In this document: one piece after another, positions 12,901-24,900 of the stretch
Layout: every line of letters starts with the position of its first letter
Position numbering within the stretch: position 1 is the first letter of the stretch
NCBI GenBank assembly: GCA_943736015.1
Contig: OX031059.1
Coordinates: 46,883,159-46,947,158, forward strand
Source of the DNA: Tridacna crocea
Lineage: Eukaryota > Mollusca > Bivalvia > Cardiida > Cardiidae
Direction of reading: 5' to 3'
Length of the DNA: 64,000 bases
Notes under the pieces: generated by a model
Database searches by the model: none
The model's input: the letters and a program-made list of their open reading frames with translations, nothing else
Told to the model about the DNA's origin: nothing
Made by a program: the position numbers and the translations under genes

Positions 12901-15900
12901 ACCAGTGAAGCTCCATATTTAGAATGTCGGCCATTTGCAGACGTTTTGTAACCGTTATTACACTTTCTTAAATGAAAAGAATAACATAAAATACGCCAAG
13001 AATTTTTTATCTTAAATGATTAAATTATGAAAATGGATCATGTCGGACTCGTCGTTTGTATACTGCTACATTGGTTTTTAAACTGCGATTCTCTGTATGC
13101 ATTGAAATTCGACTGTTATCTTTTTGAGTAACCTTTTTTTTTTTCCCGGACAGATTGAAATTTTTCGCTGTCTTATCCCACGGAATTGCTAATAAACACT
13201 AGAATTTCGAATCATGTGCTAATTTTTCGTTGCAAAAAACCGAAATGTTCTATTTACGGGATCCCCATTAAGCGTTGAAATTTGCGTTGTCTAGATAGGA
13301 AATGGATCGGTGCTGGACCAAGTCTTGCAAATAACCGAAAATCCCGATAAACAGGGTTGCGATTAAGTGGAATCCACTGTACCAAATATCGAAGTTCAAG
13401 TCCAAATAATTATGACAGGGTATATAACTGTGCAAAAAGCATTTTCTTCTTTTCCCAAAATCCTTTCACAACCCTTCTTCTTCAGGGTCATTTAAAGTCG
13501 GGATTACATAGTAAGGGATTGAATTAACTTTCAGAGGCATGGCGTTTATTTCCTGGTCAAAATGGTGGTTGAATGACAGATTAAAAAACATCATTCACTC
13601 ATTGGTAAGACACAAATGAGATTTGTCTCAATAACTTTTTGTAAAATTTCAAAGGATGTTGGCTGAGACAGTAATCAAGCCAGCGCAAACTGGGAACCCT
13701 AAACTAACAGCTCACAACATTACTAATTTATTGGAGCTCGATAAGTCCAGTATGTGAAAAGTAACCCCTTTTCCAAGACGCATCTTACAGAAGAAAATTG
13801 TAACACAAGACTATCCTAAGGAAGACATGTATGAAGTTTCATAAATGCCAAGGACTTTAGAAGATAACCGTCAATGTGGATGGATGGGCCAACTGACTGT
13901 AATTGGTCCGTAATGAAATTATATATTTAGGCCCCTTTTTTGATAGCATGTCGTTTCATGAAATAAAATCAAATAACTATTGTCTGTAGCTCAACAAGAT
14001 GAACTTTAATTACATTTTGCCATGTAATGAAAAAGATATTGGTCCACAGTGAAAATATACACCAAGCCCCCCTTTTTCCATGACATGACATTTAATGAAA
14101 AAATGTAAAATGTTGTTATTGGCAAACTATCATATGTACATAAAATCCATCTTGTTTCAGAGCAGAAGAATCTTAAAGTCTTCCTTCTTTGTTCCCATGC
14201 TCAAACTTGTGACCACCAGGGCTGGGCCAGCTTGAACCCTAGGGGCATCATATGAACAAACTTGGTAGAGGTCCTCTAGAAATTAATACATACAAAATAT
14301 CAAAGCTCTAGGACTTCCAGTTTCAGAGAAAAAAAAGTTTTCTGTCTTTGTTCCTATATTTCAAATTTGTGACCCCGGGGGCAGGGCCAGTTTGAACCCC
14401 GGGGGCATCATATGAGCAATCTTGGTAGAGGTCTAATAGCAGATGCTGCACACCAAACATCAAAGCTCTACCCCTTCTTGTTTCAGAGAAAAAGATTTTT
14501 TTCAAAGTTTTCTTTTATTATTCCCATGTTCGAACTTGTGACCCCCAGGATGGGGCCAGTTTTTACACCAGGGGCATTATATGAACAATCTTTGTAGAAG
14601 TCTACTAGGAGATCCTATATACCAATTATCAAAGCTCTATGCCTTCTTGTTTCAGAGAAGAAGATTTTCAAAGATTTTGCTTTTTTTTTCTTTGGTTGCC
14701 ATGGCAACCAGCGTTATGGGTGGCATTTAATCTCTCGAACAACTTTGGTAGAGATTCGAATGAGGAACATCCCTGCCAAGTTTCATCATGATTGGCCCAG
14801 TGGTTTAGGAGGAGAAGATGTTAAGAAATTGTGGACGATGCACGACAGCCATAGGGCGATCACAAAGCTAAAAATGTGGGTTTTTTTTCTTATATTGGGA
14901 ATTATTTTCTTTATGATTTAAGACACCGAATCAAGCCCTTGCATATCATTTACTATCATTGTGCACAACAGTTTTGTTGTAAGCCTTCAAATAGAGGTTC
15001 TTTTCCCTTTTCAGTCATTGAAACTAAAACCCAATTCAAAAGTACCATGTTTTACTATCACTTTAACTGTTCAGTTTTCATGACCTGAAATACATGAATA
15101 AATAAATTGGTCTTTTCAAAGGCAATATCCCTGCTTTTAAAGTTTCTGAAAATACGAAAAATCGTAACTTTGTTAGATTTAATACTTGAAGTGTTTTGAT
15201 CCATGATTGCAGACAGGCGCTTACTTTCAGTTTCCTCTGACTCGTCAACCTCATTCCGACTAGAATCATAACGTGGCTTCATAAAGATAAAGTCTGTTAA
15301 CCTTTCAGACCCTATGGATTTAAATTTTCAGTAATATTTACTGTTGTAGCTCGTTTTCACGTCAATTCACATCAGCTCATCTCCCGGAAAATACAAAGCG
15401 CAGCTGCATTGTATTTTAGGGTAAGTACCGAGTTCTCCGAAATCAATACACTGGATCCCGGTTTGTTTAAATATTAGAATAAATTTTCCAGGGTTCCGGG
15501 ACGTTTCGCCCCAAAACCATTTCCTCCCCTAGTCGTTTCGCCCCCAAGACGTTTCCCCCCAGGTCGTTTCCCCCCTGGTCGTTTCGCCCCCACTGGTCGT
15601 TTCGCCCCCCTGGTTGTTTCCCCCCTAGTCGTTTCGCCCCCTGTTCAAGAAAAGCTGAATTGCACCTTAGAACTTTCATAAATTTTAATAGCAGGACAAT
15701 ATTAAGAAACACAATATGCATTTTTTGTTTGGCATTTGCATAATTTGGACAATTAGACCCTCATCAAAAATTTAATTCTTATTCGTATGGTAAAAATTGT
15801 TACATTAAAAAGAAAGCTAAAAAGATTCTATTAATGAAAGAATCATCACCCTAGCTTTACAACGGCCAATTTTTCGGTTACTGACAGAAAAAAAAGGAAG

Positions 15901-18900
15901 TATCAAGAGTTGCTCAAATTACAATGTTAGTGTCTGAATAGTCTAATTCAATGAAAAGAGGAGTAAACACTGCATGGTACCCAGCATTTACCTTTTTTCC
16001 ACTTTGTTTTAAATTGCTTTCTTTCAAGTACCAGACTATCAACGGTTATTGCATTTTACCAAAACACCTCCCCTTTTTGTGTTATTTGTACATGGAAATA
16101 ATAAAGAGTATAAAACAAGAGCCATCTTAGACGGATTGTGCTCCCCGAACAGGTCTTTGTCTAGGAAAGTGAAGGCTGTCGGTAAATAGTTGGTCACAGG
16201 AGAGGAAGGTGGGGGTGAAACAGGCTACTTGTGTTTGGTCCCGTCTGCAAAACAGCATTTGCCAATGTTCAATTTACTAAGGGCAATAAGGGCAACAACT
16301 TATCAGACATTAAGCACCCTTTTCCCGTAATATGGTTTGACATAGATTAAAAAAGGGGGAAGGCACATGTTGAAACTTTTCATAAACAATATGAATGCGA
16401 AGATTCATGGAATTTTGACGAAAACTGACTGAGTTATTAGTAGAAATTTGATTTTTTTTTTTTACAAGAAACCCCCTTTTTCCATGACACAGCGTCAAAT
16501 TGGCTAACCGAGAAAAATACATCGGCGCAAGATCCTTCATATATGAAGTTTCATCCAATTTAGTCCAGGGGTTGTGGAGAAATGGCCTCGGACGAACGGA
16601 GAGACGGACAAAAGGACGCAATCTGGATTGAAGTTCACAACTTTTCTGTATAATATCAACCCTTTTTACGATGAACCTCAGAAATATAAATGATAAATCA
16701 AGACAGTGAAATCTCTTTACACATTTGTATTTCTACATAAAGATATATAAACGCATCTATACCTTTTGATAAAAATTGGTGCAGCCAATATTGAAAGTAA
16801 TGCACAATGTGACAAAGGATTACGTAATCAATTCAGCGACTTCACAGTAGCAAAGTCAAATTGACAAAGATTGCGTAATACGTAATTAACGAGTTGATAA
16901 TCAGTGGCTTAATAGACCTGTACGAATTATGACGAGCGCGTGAGTGAACATCAGAAGAAGAGCTCTTTGCAAGGGAAAACCTCAAACTGATCGGTAAAAA
17001 GTGACCGTTTACATAGGCGAAGCAAACCCAAAGGAAATTTTACTTTGAAAGCCCTATATACATTTGTGTTTGATTTATACTTAGATTCAGTTAATATGCG
17101 TTAATCACTAAATACTTTATAAACACTGAACATACTCTACAATATCTATCCTTGACACGCCAACAGAAACCGAAGTGATTTTCAAGTACATTGGGCTATT
17201 ATGTTGAGGAAAATGGAGCTACCAGATTTAATTGTATACGAGAAGCTTTGTTCAATTGATAAAGACAAATATTATAAATCTGATAAAATAAACGTCTGCA
17301 AATCAATCCTGTGATGTAACTGGTATTGAAATTTATATAGCACGTTACTGTATTTTTTTCGTTAACTTGTATGATGCAAGCTTGGCTTGCTCGTGCATCG
17401 AATATACATAGGCTAAGCCTATTTTTTCTTCGTTTAAGGTTATGGCAAAACACTTTTAAAGTAACATTAATTATTTTCAGTTACGAACTCAAAAGTTAAA
17501 ATAAATTAGTTAAAGCAGTAAAGAATGAGGCACTGCCCATTCTGAGGTCATACATGGCCCAACAAAGAAAATTGGGCAATATGTTGCAGAACATCAGGAA
17601 GAATGTGCACCAACTGCTTAAGGGTGCTAGGGACCTTATAAACATGGGTTTACCTAATGGTACCAGAGACCTTACAGATACGGTCCTTTAAAAAGTTTGC
17701 GACAGATATCTTAAAAGGTAAAATGATTACTGCTCAAGATTAAGACAACGAAGACACAAAGATTTCAAAGGCAAAGAGAGTGTTTACCAGCTCCTCCGTT
17801 TCTTTGATTTGATAATTCCATTTGAAAGAAAGATTCGAGAGCCTGTTCAACATAGCTTGATGGTCTATGTTTTTGTTTCAAAACTAGTAATCAGAAAGCA
17901 TTTTCTATTTGACTGCTTTCGGATGCTGTTCTGTAATACTAGTGATTAAAAAAAGGGGGTAGTTTCTCGTATTCAATTGTCACTCAGCCCGATTTGATTT
18001 TCCAATTCGAGATAACCTAACAGCTACATCAACCAGCCGAATATAAATTACAAAAAGTAACATAAACATGCAAGGCTTACCGGCCTCATCATAAGCCCTT
18101 ACAGGGGACTATTAAGTTTTTAGCTGCAAACAAAAAATGTTGCAAGATATAGATAAATACAACAAGATATATTTTTCTCTGTAATCATATACAATGCACA
18201 ATTTTATTCAATGAAGATGTGCATTTTGGGTGTTTGAATAAGGGGATGATCATTTAGCAATCAGTAACTTTAATTTTATTACACCAGATATGATGTCATC
18301 ATAAAGTTATCTCACTGATTTGAATACAAATCCTCATATCAACGCACTATTGATCATGTGACAGTGCCACTGGTCTTTACAAAAGCGAAAGTTGCACAAA
18401 ACAGGTTACATAACCAATTAAAGATACTTTCCTTTTTTTTTTTTTTTTTTTTGTTTCTTCGTTACTAATCACTTGCCAGCTATTGGCTTACTGGATTTAG
18501 TGATAATTACTTTCTTAGTGGTTTTTGTTGTTGTTTTGCATGACCTATTTTAGTAGACCTTAGACAGGTATAGAAACGATAAATTTGTATTTGGAATATC
18601 TTTTAAGATTAATTTTACATTAATCACCAGTTTCTCCTTTTCAAGCAAAGTTTTCTTAAATATAAAATAGAATTATCAAAAGTACGCTTAAGTACACCTT
18701 AACCTATCAAGTTTATACTTATGTTGGTCCAGGTTCAAGGAAAAGAGGTAAAAATGGGGTAAATAAACTACCAACCCTAGTCATTTCTGTTTGGAAGATG
18801 TAAATCGACATAAACATTTTGCTTGGCCTTTTTTGCATTTTGCTCAAATAGGTTGAGAACGCCCCCTTATCGAGTCCGCTACTCACTGTCGTCGTCCAAA

Positions 18901-21900
18901 GTTCTCGTACAGGTCTAATAGGATTATGACGGCACGTGGTAGCCTTTTGACCAACAACACGGTGGACTCTTTCAAGCAGAAAACAGTTTTGGGTGTCATT
19001 AATCTTTTAAAAGATAACCTAGAAGGCGAAAGAGAGGTAAAGATCGAGATCAGGTCGGCGTCATGTGGTGCATCATCTTTGTCTGCTATACGTATGTGAT
19101 CAGCATCGTGACAAAAGGAGATTTTGTTCTGAATTTTAACCTTAATCTAGGATTGGCTTTTTTATATATACATGTATATATTAACTATTGACGGACATTC
19201 ACGTTTCCTTTGGATATGATGATTCTATAACATAACTATACAACGGCAGTTATATCAGTATATTTATGTAATTCAGTCTAGTTTTTTCTTGTCATGATTT
19301 TTTTTTTACTTTTTGGGTGAAAAAAAGAATCTAGCTGATATAATTAAAGAAGTTTAATTTTGCATAAAGCATGCGTTTTCACATCCTCGGATACCCCAGG
19401 GTCTCCCTATTTGCTACGCTACATCGACCCCTGGGACAATTAGTTGAATTTCCTTCGCTTAACCGCTGGCCGAATGCTGGCTTTTCATTGGTTCCATCAT
19501 CATTTTGTGATGGGCGAGTGGATGTACGCTATGACGTTTCGTATCGATTTTCGGCGGCTCGCTTTACCGCTGGCCGAATGCTGGCTTTTCATTGGTTCTA
19601 TCATCATTTTGTGATGGGCGAGTGGACTGTACGGTATGACGTTTCGTATCGATTTTCGGCGGCTGATTCAAAGTTTTATTAGTCAATTGTCCCAGGGTCG
19701 ATGTAGCGTAGCAAATAGGGAGACCCCGGGCTATCCGAGGATGGCGTTTTCACACCTCAGCATTAGGTGCATTCATTGCGCGAAAAACATTGCGTGATTA
19801 ATAACTCAACCAAATAAACAAGGTGATCAACGGTATCGATGAAAAACCTTAATACTTCAGTTTATTGTATCAAAAGACTATCAAGGACACTTACATCGGT
19901 AAACATATATGTATATATATTTAAAATTATGATTCGAATTAATGTAATATATAATTCTTAATATAGCTATCATACACTATCATTCAATAATTTTTGAACC
20001 ATTACTCTCTTAAGGTGCCCATTGTCTCTCTGCTTCGCTCTTTAAATTATTTTTGGGGCGAAACGACTAGGGGAGGAAATGGTTTGGGGGCGAAACGACT
20101 AGGGTCCAGGGGCGAAACGACTAGGGATGAAAAATAGAGGCGAAACGACCAGGGGGGAAACGACCAGGGGGGAAACGTCTTGGGGGCGAAACGTCCTGTT
20201 ACCTTTTCCAGGACCAGTGAACAAAAAAAAAGGACCGTAATGTATTTGGGAAATTCACCTACTTCGACCAATGACGGTCTATATATTATACAAAATATTG
20301 GATCTTTATCCAAAAAAAGGAGGACGCAGACCGGAGATTATTATCGTCCTAAATTCTTGTTTCACACCCAAAACGTTTCGTACTTTTCCCGGTTTTTTCC
20401 CAATTTTTCAGAGATATAACAAAAATCAAGACTTTTTCAAGACCGGGAACGGGTATTTCGAAATTCCCGACTTTTTCCCGTTTTCCCGACTGCGTGGGAA
20501 CCCTGTTTAATGTTAATTTATCTACTGCAGTTGCATTCCAAGCACAGATCTTTGAGATCTACTGTATAAAAGCTTTCTATGTTATTAACTCTTTACCACA
20601 CAGTCCCGACTTTTAACAACCCCTAGAAAGAAACATGTAGAAAGGTTAAGCATTGTGGGAAAAGGAGAAAATGCTGGTAACCAGCATTTTCTTCTTTTCC
20701 CACAATGTTTTCTACCCTTCCAAAACCAAATTTCAATTTTTGAGTCACATTTTTTTCATCGTCTGCAAATGCTTTCAATTCGGACCAGTCTACAATTTTG
20801 TTGTTTGGTGAAGAGTTAAACCATTTCTTTTAACCCTTTCCTAAACAGCAAATTTGGGACCAGACCAAATTGAAAGCATTTTGCAAATGGCAAATTAAAA
20901 GTTGCTAAAAAGATGATTTTTCTATATGGTAGGCTAGGGTTACCAGCATTTTCTCCTTTTCCCACGATGTTTTCAAAAGGATTCTATTCTTGACCAATAA
21001 AAACCAGGATTGTTTGGGGAAGGGTTAAACTTACATCTCCTCTGAAGTGCACCTGATCTATGCTTCATTTATGACGACTGTGACAATCCTGAGAAAGCAA
21101 ACTTTTGAACACAATGAGAAACAAGAAAGCCATGATGACCCTGTATTGGTCCAATGGCTAGGATGTACAAGCCATACTCACCAAAAATTACAATTCTCAG
21201 CCAAATAGATTCAAACAAGAAGACTTATAAAGTTTTCTTTATAAAAGTCTACATAAAAATTGTGACCCCAGGACGGGTCTGCTTTTTACCAATAATAACG
21301 ATTTCGACCTATAATTACAAGCTATAATTATTTGAAACCTGGTAGAGGTACAACCAGATACAGACATATACCAAACAATACAGGTCTAGGCTATACAGTT
21401 ATAAACATTAACATTTTCCAAGTTTGATTAATAAAACTTGAGAAGCAAGGCTTATTTCTGTTCAAGAGCTAAATTTCGACTAGTGCAGAGGACATTCAGT
21501 AGCTGAAGCTATGTGCAAAATCTGGTAACATTTGACTTTACTGTTAGGAATGAAAAGAATTTAAAAATGTTCAATATAAAAGCCCATCTAAGACATGTGA
21601 CACCCAGGACAAGGCCACTTCTGACCCCAGGGCATAATTTGAAGAATCTGAGTAGAGGTTCATAAGGCAAAGCTATAAGCAAATTCAGGTAACCCATATG
21701 GTTTGGAACCACAGGACTTGACAGGTCCAAAATTTTTCATTTCGTATAGAAATAACACTTACCCAAAAAAATCCCTGGTTTTTAAGTCCCTGAGGGAGAA
21801 GCCGCCTGAAAACATTTTGGGAAAAGGGAAAAAATGCTGGTAACCAGCATTTTCTCCTTTTTGGACGATCTTTTCAACTCTTTTGAGGTCAAGTTTCAGA

Positions 21901-24900
21901 GACAAGTCTAAAACTTTGTTGTCTGGTAAGGAGCTGCGAGGCTACATTTAAATCTACAAACTTTCGAGTGCACTTATCAAAAGACCAAATGCTGTAAAGA
22001 GACCATTTTTGTATGTCCCTTGGACAGTCACTGCATACAGGTAGATCGCACTATAACCCTTTAACGCACAATCTCTATTTTTAATGACCCAAGTAAAGAG
22101 CATTTTGAAAACTCTGTAGGAAAAGGAGAGAGTGCTGAACAAGCATTTTCTCATTTTCCCACAGTTTTTAGCTTTTAACCAATTACCACACAACCCTGAC
22201 TTTTAACGACCCTGAGAATGAAGTCTTTTGAAAACATTGTGGGAAAAGGAGAAAATGCTGATAACCAGCATTTTCTCCTTTTCCTAAAATGTTTTCTACC
22301 CCTCCCAAACAGTATTTCAATTTTTTAGTAATATCCATTTTGTTATCTGCAAATGCTTTCAATTTGAAACAGTCTGTTATTTTGTTGTTTGGTAATGAGT
22401 TAAAAGACAAAATCCATCATCTGAGCAACTTAAAATATGCCTTCTGCAAGTGCTTTGAATTTGGACATGTCTAAAATTAAGTTGTTTGGTAGAAGCAATT
22501 ACACAATCCTTTTTGAAAAGTATCCATATCTTTACCCTTTACAAAACAATCTGATGCTTCAACAACCTGGGGAAGAGATCTTCTGTACAAACTTTGGGAA
22601 AGAAAAAACCTAGAGCTTTCACAGAATGTGACATAATGCCCCAGACAGTGCTTTGACAGTAAAAAAGTGTCAAGTTCAAGGGGACATAATTCCTAAACTG
22701 GGAAGAGTTGACACTTGAAAATAGTGCCTTGCAAATCGTCAATATATGTTCAGTATATGTGCAAAGTTTCAATACAATTGAAAGAAAACTGTAGGAGTTC
22801 GTGACACAAAATTTCTGGTATTTTGTACACAGACGGACACAATGATGGACCAACACATGGATGTACGGACACAAAGACGTACGGACAGACTGATTCCAAT
22901 ATACCCCTGAAAACATTTGTTTTATAAATACTCATCATTTTCTTCATTTTTTTCCCCCAATTTTTTTTGTACCCACTCAAAGAACTTTGATTTATTTTGA
23001 CCACTCTTGAACTCATCACAAATGTAGAGATCACTGAGGGAAAGAGAGAAAACTTTTTTCCACAATGTTTGAAAATCCTTCCTCAGGGTAACTAACACAA
23101 AAGATTGTTTGGCAGATAGTGGGTTAACTATCTAATTAAGTAAAGTTAAAGTTAAACATAGCTTTACCTGATCAATGAGCGTATTTAGGACTACTGGGTG
23201 TTCTGACTGTATCACATCAAGTAAAGACGGGTATGTAGAACTTTGTACACGCTGTAACCAACAAGAGAAAACAAACCATTTATTCATTTATCCATTAAAC
23301 TACAGGCCTTGACTTCCTGAAATTTCAACATTGAAGTAATTATTCATTGTCAGTTTTTAACAATGTTTAAATTCTAAATCCTTCCAGTAATTGGGCATGA
23401 AGTTTTGGCTATTTTGATATCAGGGTTCATGTTCATAAACCATTGTTGAGAACATTCTTTGTCTTGTTCTCAAGAATTTTCAAAGCACTTGTAAGTAACA
23501 CTTTCTAAATCTAAGAAACTTAAAAGGAAGCAAAGTATGGTTAGTGAAGTAGGACCCAGATCTATCATGTTAACAATCCTGATAGAGGTTAAATAGGCAC
23601 TTCCATATAGAGAAATATTACACATTTAGATACTTGTTATTCCATTGAAAAAGGATTAAACTTTTCATACATATTTTAGAAACCTGTGACAGCGAAGAAT
23701 GTTGACCCTTGCCACTACTGACCTTACTATTAAGTTACAGGATCTTTACATCTACGGAAAAAAAAATCTAAAGAAATTCCAAATTTATTTATCATGACAT
23801 TAATCTCTGGTCTGCATGTAACCACTTCTTTTTTTTAATCTTGCAACAGAAAGCTCTGAACAATTGTCTTTAATAAGGAAGTGCACCTTCTAACACTATA
23901 TGCTTTTTGATGTTTAAAGCTATAAAACCTTAATTAATTCATAATTAATTCATATTCATTATCCAAAGGGTAAAAGGAGGGAGACTTCTTACCAGCCCTT
24001 TTTATTCATTGGAATAATTAATGCTGCAAGTGGGAAAAAGTTGTTTACAAGGAGTAATGTGTTGTCTATTTAGCAAGTAAATCAAGCAAGGATAATCAAC
24101 TGGTTATTTTTGATATGAAAAATATCTCACAAGGATGCGTTGTTAGGTGTTGAAAAAATGAGTGCACATCACAATTTTTTTTAACGCCTTACGACGCATC
24201 CAAGTGAGATGCAGTTGATTATTCTATTCATTATATACCTTATTAACATTATTATTTTTTGTAATTACAAAAGCATTCTTGGAAAAGGAGAAAATATTTT
24301 TAAAATATTTTCTCCTTTTCCAAAAATATTTTTGTAATTTTTTTTTTTTTGTTTAGACTGAGAAAACTAGTTGTCTGGTTGAAAATATAGAACTTACAAT
24401 TAATACTATCTATAAGCGCTTATGAAAAAAAAAAAAAAAAGTAGTTCCTAAATTACGGCAGGAAGGGAAAGTTGATATCATCACTAGTGATGATATCAAA
24501 ATTTATTACACTGGGAAATTCCAGAATTTCACTGCTAGGTATAAAATAAAATTTTGTACTCCACCAAACTGAAAACATTTGCCGATGATGAATAAAAATA
24601 TTGCTGTCTACGATAGGATTGTGGTAAATGATGTTTGCAAAAGCCTCCTTTCAGTCCTTAAAACTCAGGATTGCATGGTAAAAGATTAAACTATGACTTT
24701 AAACTATACCAAATAAAAAGAAGTTTTCATAGCTACCTCTTTTGACACATCATAGACTCGGTCCTGTAAATAGAGGATTTTTCAGATTAATTTTTCACTT
24801 CGTTCATGGACAATTTACTGATTTTACTGCCTATTTGATGTAATTCTGAGAAATATCAAACAAAACATAAACATGAGCACCACATGCAAGTGTCAATGCT

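Larger units (their letters stand above)
11423..20505. mobile_element. Composite ~9.1-kb insertion with 12-bp inverted ends and 6-bp target duplication
   Basis: The left end reads CAGGGTTCCCAC from 11423; the right end GTGGGAACCCTG finishes at 20505. Both are flanked directly by TTTAAT (11417-11422, 20506-20511). Just inside, both ends carry short repeated motifs ('actttttcca' on the left, 'gactttttcccg' on the right). No transposase frame is visible, and other elements are nested in it. The inner sequences of the two ends do not match beyond 12 bp, so it may be a composite. It fills most of SMC6 intron 15. Confidence 0.65.

Noticed and set aside
15467-15721. 84-codon minus frame with GGNDLGGN-type repeats
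   Set aside because: Translation of the minisatellite at 15484-15648.
19371-19682. 103-codon plus frame with an internal repeat
   Set aside because: The repeat mirrors the DNA duplication inside the foldback element; no homology to known proteins recognised.
22539-23034. Overlapping minus-strand frames of 125 and 94 codons
   Set aside because: They cover a dispersed repeat with a 'gacggac' tract; repetitive V-C-P-rich translation, no motif or splice context.
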